From: Mesorhizobium sp. WSM4313
GTDB taxonomy: Bacteria > Pseudomonadota > Alphaproteobacteria > Rhizobiales > Rhizobiaceae
Reading direction: 5' to 3'
Assembly (NCBI RefSeq): GCF_002294725.1
Contig: NZ_NSFT01000004.1
Span: 422,676 to 486,675 of the forward strand
Length of the DNA: 64,000 nt
The notes beneath the pieces are model-generated. The model made no database searches, was not told the DNA's origin, and worked only from the letters and a program-made list of their open reading frames with translations. Position 1 is the first letter of the stretch, and each line of letters starts with the position of its first letter. Below are positions 53,411 to 61,677 of this stretch, piece by piece. The translations under genes were made by a program, and so were the position numbers.

Positions 53411-53920
53411 ATGAGTGTCCGTGATCTGATCCCCTGGGGCCGGAGCAACGGCAACCAGCTTCCAAGCATTTTCCGCGACAGTGAGCGCGATCCGTTCCTG
53501 TCGCTGCATCGCGAGGTGAACCGCCTGTTTGACGACGTTTTCCGCGGCTTCGACAGTCGGTTGCCGTCACTTGGCGGTGTCTCCGCCCTCGGCGCCGGTT
53601 GGCCGAGCGTCGAGATCTCCAACGGCGAGAAGGAGATCAAGGTGATGGCCGAGGTGCCGGGCCTCGAACAGAGAGACATCGAGGTCCTGCTCGACGACGG
53701 CGTGCTGACGCTGAGAGGCGAGAAGCGCTCCGAGACGGAGGACAAGGATAGGCAGTTCTCCGAGCGCTATTACGGCCGCTTCGAGCGCCGCATCCCGGTC
53801 GGCTACGAGGTCAAGGAAGACGAGGTGGATGCCCGCTTCAAGAACGGCGTGCTGACCGTCACCTTGCCGAAGAGCGAGAAGGCGCAGTCGCAGGTCAAGC
53901 GCATCGACATCAAGAGTTGA
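53411..53920 (+). CDS. Small heat-shock protein (Hsp20), second copy
   Basis: A 169-residue Hsp20. It opens MSVRDLIPWGRSNGNQLPSI, then VEISNGEKEIKVMAEVPGLE and VLTLRGEKRSETEDKDRQFSERYYGRFERRIPV, and GVLTVTLPKSEKA ends the alpha-crystallin domain. This is the class often found in free-living bacteria, different from the IbpA-like first copy, so the pair can co-assemble or act on different clients. It follows the first by 89 bases and is probably on the same transcript, with its own leader structure. Confidence 0.93.
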   Translation: MSVRDLIPWGRSNGNQLPSIFRDSERDPFLSLHREVNRLFDDVFRGFDSRLPSLGGVSALGAGWPSVEISNGEKEIKVMAEVPGLEQRDIEVLLDDGVLTLRGEKRSETEDKDRQFSERYYGRFERRIPVGYEVKEDEVDARFKNGVLTVTLPKSEKAQSQVKRIDIKS

Positions 53921-53926
53921 TGCACC

Positions 53927-53960
53927 GACGCGGGAGGTCGGCCCATCCGCCTCCCGCGTC
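53927..53960. terminator. Terminator of the hsp20 pair
   Basis: GACGCGGGAGG (53927-53937) pairs perfectly with CCTCCCGCGTC (53950-53960) around a 12-base loop. It lies seven bases past the stop of the second hsp20 gene. There is no T-run. Confidence 0.65.
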
Positions 53961-54166
53961 GACTCCCATAGAGCCACGGCAACCGGATGCTCGCGCAAGC
54001 AACTCCACTCGATCGATCATGGGCGGCCGAGGAAGAGAAAATTTATACGGCGGGAGCTTCTTTTTTCCGTCCAGAAGTCTTCGCATCGCTCATCTGAATG
54101 ATGACAAGCAGCTCGCTGTCTTTCCCTTCTGCTGCGCATGCTTTCAGCACCTATCCGGAGAGAAAG

Positions 54167-54180
54167 CTAACATATGTTAG
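54167..54180. promoter_or_regulatory. Perfect 14-base palindrome CTAACATATGTTAG
   Basis: A perfect inverted repeat with no loop, about 180 bases before the coiled-coil gene and 206 bases after the hsp20 terminator. A perfect palindrome of this size is unusual by chance and suits a dimeric regulator site. The bound factor is unknown. Confidence 0.45.
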
Positions 54181-54319
54181 GAACGGGAGAGGGGCTCACC
54201 TAGCGCGGATCCGCATCAGATTGGGACCGGCGATAACCTTAATTTTGGTTTCCTTTGCACAGGCTTCCCGAACGGAAGGTAACGCGATAGATTAGTAATT
54301 CGTTAAGTACGCCCGGGGG

Positions 54320-54361
54320 CGAGCGTAAAAGATGTGTCGTCGAGCGTAAGGGATGTGCCGT
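54320..54361. repeat. Tandem 21-base duplication covering a ribosome site
   Basis: Two copies of 21 bases lie end to end (54320-54340 and 54341-54361), each starting CGAGCGTAA and ending in GATGTG-x-CGT, with 18 identical positions. The second copy carries AAGGGA, the likely ribosome site of the gene at 54363; the first carries AAAAGA. A slip in this tract would shift the leader by 21 bases. Confidence 0.7.
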
Positions 54362-54362
54362 G

Positions 54363-55787
54363 ATGAATTTCAAGTCTCTGATCAAGCGGGCCGAGGACGT
54401 CGATAAGGAATTTCAGGAACTCCAATCGGATCTGGCGGAGGCGTTCGAGGACGTTCTCAAAGATGACGAACAGCCGCCGTCGGAAGACGACGCCGTCGCC
54501 GGTCGGGAACTGGTTGCAAGCGACGAGAATCCGCCGGCCGAAGAGCCGTCCGACGCATCGGCATCGCGGCTGACACCGCATACCCAGACGCGGCTGGCCG
54601 CCCTGGAGGCCGTCACCGGGCTTTTCCGGGACGGGCAGGGCCATCTGCAGGAGATCGAGGCAAAGCTGGCGGAGATCGCCACTGCGCATCATATGACGCG
54701 CGAAGTCCTCAACGTCTTCCATCGCGACGTGTTGCGCTCCAACGAGCTGGAGCTGGCAAACCTCGCTCTCACCGCCGAACACAAGACATTGTCGGAACAA
54801 TTGCTTGACGCCGCCCGCCGGCAGCGCGAACGCGACGGCGCGGCCGAAGCGTGGCAGCAGCGCGAGGCGAGCCTCGTCCAGGACCGGGAGCAGCTGCGCT
54901 CGGCGCTTGCGGCGGTGCGCCTGGAGCTGGTGGAGATGGGCAATGAGACCGCCAGGCGCGAGACGGAGTTCGGCGAGATCGTTAAAGCCCTGACGGCCAA
55001 GACCGTCGAAGTCGACAGGCGCGGCGCCGAGAACAAGCTGCTGCGCGAAAAGCAGGTCGGCCTTTCGGTCGATCTGGAGCAGGCGCAAAAGCGCGAGGCG
55101 GAGGCCCGGCACAAGTTCGACGAGTTCGCGGCAACCCACGCCAGTGAAACCGCCCACATCGCCGAGCTGATGGCTCAAATCGGCAACCACGAAAAGGAAG
55201 AAACCCGGCTGCAGAAAGCGCTCGAAGCAGCGCAGGCCAGGCTTGCCGAAACAATCGAGGCGGCGCGGATCGCCGAGAGCGACAGCACCGCCGAATTGGC
55301 ACGCAGCCACGCGGAAATGCGCGGTTTGCGTGCCGAGATCCAGGAACTGCAGTCGCGTCTGGACAAGGTCTCGACCGACAATGGCGAAGCCACGGACGAG
55401 ATCACCAGGCTAAAGGCGCAGCTGAACGACGCCGTCACCGAACGCCAGATTGCGGAGAAAAGGCTCGCCGTTCTCAAGGACGAGAGCGAAGCCGACAAGA
55501 AGAACCTGTCCGAGGTCAGCACCAATTTCTCACGGCTTTCGCTGCAGCAGGCGTCGGAGCAGATCCAGCTCGATATCCAGAAGCAGGAATGCGAGGATTT
55601 GCGCGCCGAAGTCGAAGCGCTCAACGCCCGCATCCGGGAATTGCTGCCTTATGAGCGCCTGCATCGGGTGACCGACGCAAGGTCGCGCATGGATGCCGCG
55701 CCTCAAACCAACGGGATCATCGCGGAAGCGGCGCGCCCCGTCGCGCGGCGCGTTTCTCGGCGCAACATGCGGGCGAACGGAGGCTGA
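54363..55787 (+). CDS. Long coiled-coil protein of unknown function
   Basis: A 474-residue protein. After an acidic N-terminal region (about residues 1-75, EFQELQSDLAEAFEDVLKDD), heptad-rich helix continues to about residue 440, with many Glu/Ala/Leu/Arg (for example LAEIATAHHMTREVLNVFHR, then AETIEAARIAESDSTAELAR). The C-terminus is basic (ARPVARRVSRRNMRANGG). There is no ATPase motif, so it is not an SMC protein. A structural or scaffold role is possible. ATG at 54363 is used; a GTG just before it is in frame. Confidence 0.75.
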   Translation: MNFKSLIKRAEDVDKEFQELQSDLAEAFEDVLKDDEQPPSEDDAVAGRELVASDENPPAEEPSDASASRLTPHTQTRLAALEAVTGLFRDGQGHLQEIEAKLAEIATAHHMTREVLNVFHRDVLRSNELELANLALTAEHKTLSEQLLDAARRQRERDGAAEAWQQREASLVQDREQLRSALAAVRLELVEMGNETARRETEFGEIVKALTAKTVEVDRRGAENKLLREKQVGLSVDLEQAQKREAEARHKFDEFAATHASETAHIAELMAQIGNHEKEETRLQKALEAAQARLAETIEAARIAESDSTAELARSHAEMRGLRAEIQELQSRLDKVSTDNGEATDEITRLKAQLNDAVTERQIAEKRLAVLKDESEADKKNLSEVSTNFSRLSLQQASEQIQLDIQKQECEDLRAEVEALNARIRELLPYERLHRVTDARSRMDAAPQTNGIIAEAARPVARRVSRRNMRANGG

Positions 55788-55894
55788 GGGTTTCGAGCGG
55801 CTCGGCTTCGACAGCGCCGGCCCGCTCTATCTCTATGGTTTGAAACCGCTCCACTTCGAGAGCCGCTGCGCTTTCCTGGAATTGCCCTGGCGGA

Positions 55895-56788
55895 CTATTT
55901 CCCAGCCATGTCGTCGGCAAGGTCCTGCGCCTGCTTGAGCAGCGCCGGGAAGGACGGGTCGCCGGGCAGGCGCTGGGCCATGCAGGCGCGGTAGTCGGCG
56001 TCGCCCTTTTCCCAGGCGGCGTTGGCGGGATCGGAGACCTGCGGATCGTCCTGGTCCGAACCCTGGTCGGCCTGCTGGGCTTTCTGCGCGGCGGCGTCGG
56101 CGGCTGCCCAGATTGAATCGCAGGCCGCGATCTTCGGCACGGCGGGCGAGGCGGGTGCCTCGGCAATCAGCACGCGGTCACCTTTCACGACTGCCACGAC
56201 GACGTGCTGATCGTAGATCGGTCCGACATCCTGGGTCCAGCCACCGAGCCGCGCGACCACCGCATCGGCGCCGTCGGGCTTCTTCAACGAAAAGTCGAGC
56301 GTGCCCGAGAATGCCGCGTCGCTGCCGATGGCCTGGGTGTAAAAACTGTCGAGCTTCAACGCCGCGCCGATGTCGGCGGGCAGCTTGAAATCCGCTTCCG
56401 CTTCGGACGATTTTGACTTGAGCCAGCGCTCGGTCAAGCCGCGCGTCGAGGCGACGATGCTTGGGCCGTCGTCGCTCTGCGCATATCGCAGCCCGTCCAG
56501 CATGCCGTAGCCGATATCGGAAGCGTTGAGGCTTTGAACATTGATGGTACCGGTCGCCGGAAAGCCTTTGACGGAGAGCGGACCGAGAATGGTGGCGAGG
56601 CGCTGCTGGAGGTCGGCCAGCGCCTTCTCGTTCTGGGCATCGATAGTTTCGATCGCCGTATTGGCGCTTTCCTGCGCGGTGATATCGGCGATCGCCTTGT
56701 CGCGCGCGGCGATATAATCATCTTCCGGCGAGGCGGCATAGGCCGCGTTGCCCGCCAGCGCAATGAGAAGCGTCAAGACCAACCGCAT
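55895..56788 (-). CDS. Secreted protein of unknown function
   Basis: A 297-residue exported protein. The signal peptide is clear (MRLVLTLLIALAGNAAYAAS). The mature part has a coiled helical first half (IAARDKAIADITAQE, then NEKALADLQQRLATIL), a central domain with GTINVQSLNASDIG and SLKKPDGADAVVARLGG, and an acidic Gln-rich loop (AQKAQQADQGSDQDD). I recognise no family. It is followed on the opposite strand by nothing but the end of the coiled-coil gene. Confidence 0.75.
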   Translation of the reverse strand: MRLVLTLLIALAGNAAYAASPEDDYIAARDKAIADITAQESANTAIETIDAQNEKALADLQQRLATILGPLSVKGFPATGTINVQSLNASDIGYGMLDGLRYAQSDDGPSIVASTRGLTERWLKSKSSEAEADFKLPADIGAALKLDSFYTQAIGSDAAFSGTLDFSLKKPDGADAVVARLGGWTQDVGPIYDQHVVVAVVKGDRVLIAEAPASPAVPKIAACDSIWAAADAAAQKAQQADQGSDQDDPQVSDPANAAWEKGDADYRACMAQRLPGDPSFPALLKQAQDLADDMAGK

Positions 56789-56879
56789 ACTGCAACCCCA
56801 AATTAGCGATCAAAGCCCTTGCGAGCCATCGCCCGACTTGGCGGCTTTTGCGTGGCGGAAATCATGGAGAGCCAAATCT

Positions 56880-58541
56880 TTATTCCGCCTTGCGTTTCTC
56901 CACCTCGGCCTTCCTCAGCAAGAACCGCTGGATCTTGCCGCTAGGTGTCTTCGGCAGTTCGCTGACGAACTCGACCTCGCGCGGATAGGAATGCGCAGAC
57001 AGCCGCTTCTTCACATGCTGGGCGAGTTCCTCGGCTAGCGCCTCGCTGCCCTTGAAGGCAGGCGCCAGCACCACGAACGCCTTGACGATCTCCGTGCGCT
57101 GCGGATCGGGCACGCCGACGACGGCCGCCTCGTTTACCGCCGGATGCTCGATCAGCGCGCTTTCGACATCGAACGGCCCGATGCGGTAGCCGGACGAGGT
57201 GATGACGTCGTCGGCCCGGCCGATGAAGGAGACCGAGCCGTCCGGCTCATATTCCACTGTGTCGCCGGTGCGGTAGTAGCCGCCCGCAATCGCCGGCGTT
57301 TCCGCCTGGTGGTAGCCGTCGAACCAGCGCAGCGGCGAGTTGGCGATATCGACCGCCAGCACGCCGGGTTGGTTGGGGCCGAGTTCGTTGCCTGCCTCGT
57401 CCAGCACCACCATGCGGTAGCCGGGCATGGCAAAGCCGGCCGAGCCGGCGCGGACCGTATGCGCCAGACCATGATGGTTGTTGACCATCATGCCATTCTC
57501 GGTCTGGCCGTAATGATCGTGGATCGGCGCTGCAAGATGCGCGTCGAACCAGCGGATCACCTCCGGATTGAGCGGCTCGCCGGCGCTGCTCACCACGCGC
57601 AGCCTGCCCTTGACGCGGGCCGCGGCCTCGGGCCCTTCCGCCATTAGCAGGCGATAGGCTGTCGGCGAGCCGGCCAGGCTGGTGACGCCCAGGCGCTCGA
57701 TGATGTCGTAGGTCGATTTGGCGTTGAACGCGCCTTCGTAGAAGGTGGTGGCGATGCCGAGCTGCAAAGGCCCGGTGATGGCGTAGTAGAGCCCATAGGC
57801 CCAGCCGGGATCGGCGATGTTCCAGAAGATGTCGTCGGGCCGAAGCCCGATCGCGTCACGCATATAGGCGCCGAAGGCAAGCAGCGCGTTGAGCGGCACC
57901 GGCACGCCCTTTGGGTGCCCGGTCGTGCCGGAGGTCGACATCATCATGAACAGGTCGGTGCCCTTGCGCATGACCGGCTCGCTATCGAGGGAGGCAGCCG
58001 CGAGCGCCGCGCGGAAATCGACGTCGCCTGCTGCAAGGGCGTCGCCGGGCCCAACGATGGTGGCGATGCGCGGACGGTTTTCCACCTCGTCGAGCTTGGC
58101 GCGGTTTGCGGGGTTGGTCACCACCAGCTTCGCCTTGCTGTAGTTCAGGCGATGCTCGACAGCCTTCGGCCCGAAAGCGGTGAACAGCGGCTGGTACACA
58201 GCGCCGACACGCCATGTGCCGAGGATCAGCGCCACCAATTCAGGGATGCGCGGCAGCATGCCGGCGACGACGTCGCCAGGGCGCACGCCGAGACTTTTGA
58301 GCAGGGTGCCGACGCAGCCCGCCATGTCGGCCAGATCGTCGAAGGAGTATTCGCGCAATTCACCGGCAGCCGAGATCGCGCGCAGCGCCAGCCGGTTTTC
58401 GCCGGTATAGCGGCCGCAGCATTCGACATAGGCGTTGATGCCGGTCGCCGGATCGCCGTGGAGGCGTGCGATCTCGTCCTCGATGCGGAATTGCGCAACG
58501 GCATCCTCATAGCGCGGCAGCGCCGCTGGCGTGTCGGTCAT
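56880..58541 (-). CDS. Acyl-CoA synthetase (AMP-forming), acetyl/medium-chain type
   Basis: A 553-residue adenylate-forming ligase. The P-loop-like MMSTSGTTGHPKGVP, the adenine-site region DHYGQTENGMM, the YRTGD hinge motif with its Asp, and the C-terminal PKTPSGKIQRFLLR with the catalytic Lys are all present. It activates a carboxylic acid to acyl-CoA through an acyl-AMP. The substrate is probably a short or medium acid. GGGAGG lies before the ATG at 58541; the longer frame from 58667 is non-coding. It follows the XRE regulator gene after 119 bases. Confidence 0.92.
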   Translation of the reverse strand: MTDTPAALPRYEDAVAQFRIEDEIARLHGDPATGINAYVECCGRYTGENRLALRAISAAGELREYSFDDLADMAGCVGTLLKSLGVRPGDVVAGMLPRIPELVALILGTWRVGAVYQPLFTAFGPKAVEHRLNYSKAKLVVTNPANRAKLDEVENRPRIATIVGPGDALAAGDVDFRAALAAASLDSEPVMRKGTDLFMMMSTSGTTGHPKGVPVPLNALLAFGAYMRDAIGLRPDDIFWNIADPGWAYGLYYAITGPLQLGIATTFYEGAFNAKSTYDIIERLGVTSLAGSPTAYRLLMAEGPEAAARVKGRLRVVSSAGEPLNPEVIRWFDAHLAAPIHDHYGQTENGMMVNNHHGLAHTVRAGSAGFAMPGYRMVVLDEAGNELGPNQPGVLAVDIANSPLRWFDGYHQAETPAIAGGYYRTGDTVEYEPDGSVSFIGRADDVITSSGYRIGPFDVESALIEHPAVNEAAVVGVPDPQRTEIVKAFVVLAPAFKGSEALAEELAQHVKKRLSAHSYPREVEFVSELPKTPSGKIQRFLLRKAEVEKRKAE

Positions 58542-58636
58542 GGCAATCCTCCCTCGGCGGCGGATCATTTCCCCATGATCGCCGCCGGAGGAGATTGCAT
58601 GAAAGGAGGGCGCTGGTCGATTGCGGCAGCGTCTTT

Positions 58637-58655
58637 CTCCCCGTTTTACGGGGAG
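58637..58655. terminator. Short hairpin at the end of the XRE gene
   Basis: CTCCCCG (58637-58643) pairs with CGGGGAG (58649-58655) around five bases, a few bases past the XRE-gene stop on the minus strand. It may reduce read-through into the acyl-CoA synthetase gene 95 bases further on. It could also be a small repeat remnant. Confidence 0.45.
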
Positions 58656-58659
58656 CTCC

Positions 58660-59466
58660 TTATCCACGCTTCCGATAAAGGCTCAGCGTTATCTCCTTGC
58701 CCACGCCCACGGGCGTCAGCATAAAATAATCATAGACCCTGATTTCGCCGCTCGGACCGACCATCCGCTTCGACCAGATCGGCGCTTCCTCGACCCGCAT
58801 CTCGGCCCATTGGCGCGCGAAGTGGGGGCTCAGCGCCTTGAGTGGATCGAGCACGGCGCGGATGTCGGCAGCAGACGCGTATTCGACGGTCACGGCGCGG
58901 AATTGCGCGATCGCCGAGCGAGCTACCACTTCCCAGTCGGCGAACAGGCCGCGCCAGGCGGGATCGAGGAAGAACCGCGCCAGCAGGTTGCGCCTTGCGG
59001 GATCGTCCTGATCGAAGCCGCCGAACAAATCCGCCGCCTCGTCGTTCCAGGCAATGAAGTCCCAGGCGCGGTTGAGCGCATAGGCCGGGTTGGGCGAGAG
59101 CGTGGCGAGCAATCCGACAATGCGCGGATCGGGCGAGGGGCCTTCGAGCGGCGTCGCCTCAGGCCGCCATTCCGGCTTTGCGAGCTTGAACAGGTGCTGG
59201 TGTTCCACAGGCACGAGGTCCAGCACGTCGGCGAGCGCATTGAGCACCTGCGCGGAAGGATTGGCCTCGCGGCCCTGTTCTAGCCACATATACCAGGTGG
59301 CGCTGATCCCTGCGAGCAGCGCGACTTCCTCACGCAGCAGCCCGCTTGCGCGCCGTCGCGTGCCGGTGCGGATGCCATGCCGTGACGGCTCGACGCGTTC
59401 GCGCATGGCGCGCAGGAAGCGGCCGAGTTCCTTACGCCTGTCCATCTCGGTGGTCTGTTCCAGCAT
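58660..59466 (-). CDS. XRE family regulator with MmyB-like C-terminal domain
   Basis: A 268-residue regulator. The helix-turn-helix is ASGLLREEVALLAGISATWY, followed by MWLEQGREANPSAQVLNALA (about residues 40-80). The C-terminal 170 residues resemble the MmyB-like ligand-binding domain (PAYALNRAWDFIAWNDEAAD and later FARQWAE). Such regulators usually control one neighbouring operon. An ATG at 59445 is an alternative start. It lies upstream of the acyl-CoA synthetase gene and divergent from the VOC gene, either of which may be its target. Confidence 0.88.
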   Translation of the reverse strand: MLEQTTEMDRRKELGRFLRAMRERVEPSRHGIRTGTRRRASGLLREEVALLAGISATWYMWLEQGREANPSAQVLNALADVLDLVPVEHQHLFKLAKPEWRPEATPLEGPSPDPRIVGLLATLSPNPAYALNRAWDFIAWNDEAADLFGGFDQDDPARRNLLARFFLDPAWRGLFADWEVVARSAIAQFRAVTVEYASAADIRAVLDPLKALSPHFARQWAEMRVEEAPIWSKRMVGPSGEIRVYDYFMLTPVGVGKEITLSLYRKRG

Positions 59467-59601
59467 GCTCGTGCCTCGAAGGGGGTGGCGACGCTACTAG
59501 CAGCGCCGCTCATCTTGTACCACCTTGCTACCAGTATAATGAGGCAGCGCATCGACAATCACGCCGCGTCGGAACGCGGCGCCAGACAAAGGATTCCGCA
59601 A

Positions 59602-59991
59602 ATGAATGCGCTGAAAAACATCAGGAATATCGACTACACCGTCCTCTTCGCCCGCGACATGAAGGAGATGCGGCGTTTCTATGAGGACGTGATGGGCTTT
59701 CGCGTCCATTCCAGCCTGGGCGAGAGCTGGATCGCCTACCAGGTCGGCTCGTGCCTGCTGGCGCTCACTGAGCGCGGCGTGATGTTCAACGACTTGCCGA
59801 CCCCGGCGGGCGCGCTCTCCATGCAGCTCGCCTTCCGGGTGACGCCCAGCCAGGTTGACCAATGCGCCGAGACGTTGCGTGAGAAGGGCGTGGCGATCGA
59901 AAGTGGGCCGACCGACCGGCCCTGGGGTCACCGCACGCTTTTCTTTCGCGATCCCGACGGCAATGTGCTGGAGATCTACGCCGATATCTAG
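59602..59991 (+). CDS. VOC family protein (glyoxalase/bleomycin-resistance fold)
   Basis: A 129-residue single-module VOC protein. It has NIDYTVLFARDMKEMRRFYE, VMGFRVHSSLG, and the late GHRTLFFRDPDGNVLEIYAD, with His and Glu probable metal ligands. AAGGA is nine bases before the ATG. A decayed second VOC module lies 15 bases after its stop. The gene is divergent from the XRE regulator (135 bases between starts). The substrate is unknown. Confidence 0.92.
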   Translation: MNALKNIRNIDYTVLFARDMKEMRRFYEDVMGFRVHSSLGESWIAYQVGSCLLALTERGVMFNDLPTPAGALSMQLAFRVTPSQVDQCAETLREKGVAIESGPTDRPWGHRTLFFRDPDGNVLEIYADI

Positions 59992-60006
59992 CCTTGCGGC
60001 AGTTGA

Positions 60007-60144
60007 ATGCCTTGCGTCAAGCGGCTCGTCGACTTCTACGAGACAGTCACGGGCATCAAGCTCACGGTCTACACCGAGGATTTCGCCGAGCTGCTTGCTT
60101 CACGCCGGTGACAGCGGAGGCGATTGCGAAGCTCAAGCGGTGAG
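60007..60144 (+). pseudogene. Remnant of a VOC module
   Basis: From 60007 a frame reads MPCVKRLVDFYETVTGIKLT then VYTEDFAELLASRR and stops at 60111. The VDFYE-x2-TG pattern is the N-terminus of a VOC fold. A shift of one base continues it into TPVTAEAIAKLKR and a stop at 60144. The rest of the domain is missing. It follows an intact VOC gene and looks like a duplicate under decay. Confidence 0.65.
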
Positions 60145-60233
60145 AGTTCCAAGTTCCCAACACGGCGTAAGGCGGTATGCGGTTGACCACATCGACCATC
60201 CGGCCGATAGGGACGGCGAACCAGAGAACCGCA

Positions 60234-61337
60234 ATGACCACTAATCTCAAACAGCCGGCCGCCCCCGACGCCGCCTGGCAAGCCGACATCCGCGCCGGCG
60301 TGCGCCATGTCCGCGACCTCGCGTCCCTGCCGCTTTCGGCCGCCGAGCGCGCCGTCATGCAAGAAGCCGCGACCGCGCACAAGGTGCGCGTGCCCAAACC
60401 CTATCTCGATCTTATCGACTGGAGCGACCCCAACGATCCGATCCGCGCCCAGGTGATCCCGTCGCCGGGCGAGCTCGTCGCCACCGAAGGCGAGCTCGAC
60501 GACCCGATCGGCGATCATGCCTTCAGCCCGGTGCCGCGCCTGACGCACCGCCACGCCGACCGCGTGCTTTTGTTCCCGACCTATCAATGCGCGGTCTATT
60601 GCCGCTTCTGCTTCCGCAAGGAATCGCTGACCTCGATCGGCCGCGGCTACACAAGCGAAGCGCTGGAGCCGGCGCTGGCCTACATCGCCGGGCACCCGGA
60701 AATCCGCGAGGTGATCCTGACCGGTGGCGATCCGCTGTCGCTGCCGGACAAGGCGCTGGCTGAAATCCGCGCCCGGCTGGAGACGATCCCGCATCTCAGG
60801 CTTCTGCGCATCCACACCCGCGTGCCCGTGGCGCTGCCGTCGCGCATAACGGCCGGCCTGGTCGAGGCGCTGCAGGGACGGCTGATGGTGACGGTGGTGA
60901 CCCACTTCAACCATCCGCGCGAGCTCACCGCCGAAGCCGAGGCGGCCTGCCGCACGATGCGCCAGGCAGGTTTCGTGCTGCTCAACCAGAGTGTTCTCCT
61001 CAAAGGCGTCAACGACAAGGTCGAGGTGCTGGAGGAGCTCTGCCGCGAGCTGATGTACCGTCTCGGCGTAAAACCCTATTACCTGCACCACGGCGACCTC
61101 GCGCGCGGCATGGCGCATCGCCGCACGACGATTGCCCAAGGCCAGGCGCTGGTCGCGGAACTGCGCCGGCGCTTATCCGGAATCTGCAATCCGACCTATG
61201 TCATCGATCTGCCGGATGGCGGCGGCAAGGTGCCGCTGGCGGAGAGCCATATCGAGGGGCGGGACGGCGAAACGTGGCGCATTCGCGGCCAGGACGGGAA
61301 GGCGAGGAGCTACAGCGAGGTCGTGGCGGACTGCTGA
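60234..61337 (+). CDS. Lysine 2,3-aminomutase family radical-SAM protein, EpmB-like
   Basis: A 367-residue radical-SAM enzyme. The cluster motif is C-x3-C-x2-C at Cys119, Cys123 and Cys126 (in YQCAVYCRFCFRKE), followed by VILTGGDPLSLPD and RIHTRVPVALPSR. PLP-binding Lys is probably in NQSVLLKGVND and the rest of the barrel follows to the C-terminus. EpmB converts lysine to beta-lysine for modification of elongation factor P. Here no epmA or efp gene is adjacent. The ATG at 60234 is preceded by a weak ribosome site. Confidence 0.87.
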   Translation: MTTNLKQPAAPDAAWQADIRAGVRHVRDLASLPLSAAERAVMQEAATAHKVRVPKPYLDLIDWSDPNDPIRAQVIPSPGELVATEGELDDPIGDHAFSPVPRLTHRHADRVLLFPTYQCAVYCRFCFRKESLTSIGRGYTSEALEPALAYIAGHPEIREVILTGGDPLSLPDKALAEIRARLETIPHLRLLRIHTRVPVALPSRITAGLVEALQGRLMVTVVTHFNHPRELTAEAEAACRTMRQAGFVLLNQSVLLKGVNDKVEVLEELCRELMYRLGVKPYYLHHGDLARGMAHRRTTIAQGQALVAELRRRLSGICNPTYVIDLPDGGGKVPLAESHIEGRDGETWRIRGQDGKARSYSEVVADC

Positions 61338-61677
61338 GTGCCCACATGCCGCTCGGGCGCTGCCCGGCCGCCGCCGGCTGCGAGTCCGAGGCGTGGAACG
61401 CCATGTGAACGACCTGCGTTTATTCCTCTGTTTGCACGATGCGGCGTCGCACCAAAGGCGCGACACTGTCATCGATCCGTTTGGATCATCGTAAAGTCCC
61501 TTAGCTGCCTAGTCCCCAGCTGGGTTCACCTAGCGATCCTCTCGAAGCCCCGCGTGCTCCTCCCCGGAGCACGCGGGGCCCTTCGTTTGTTACCGCCGGG
61601 TCGCAACATCGCCCTCTTGCTGTGGGAACCGGATTCCGCGCCTCGCATTCTATCAGCGGGGACTAAAGGAGTTCGGC
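61338..61677. other. Intergenic stretch with a strong hairpin
   Basis: About 340 bases between the aminomutase gene and the BA14K-type gene. The main feature is the hairpin at 61547-61579. No supported gene is seen. Sequence just before 61678 (AAGGAG) is the ribosome site of the next gene. Confidence 0.5.
61547..61579 (+). terminator. Strong hairpin terminator
   Basis: GCCCCGCGTGCTCC (61547-61560) pairs perfectly with GGAGCACGCGGGGC (61566-61579) around TCCCC, giving 14 base pairs, followed by CCTTCGTTTGTT. It lies 210 bases past the aminomutase stop and 99 bases before the next gene. It should end the aminomutase transcript. Confidence 0.8.

Larger units (their letters stand above)
53961..54362. 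other. Intergenic stretch with palindrome and tandem repeat
   Basis: About 400 bases between the hsp20 pair and the coiled-coil gene. It contains a perfect 14-base palindrome at 54167 and a 21-base tandem duplication at 54320. The region around 54230-54310 is AT-richer and may hold the promoter. No supported gene is seen. Confidence 0.5.
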
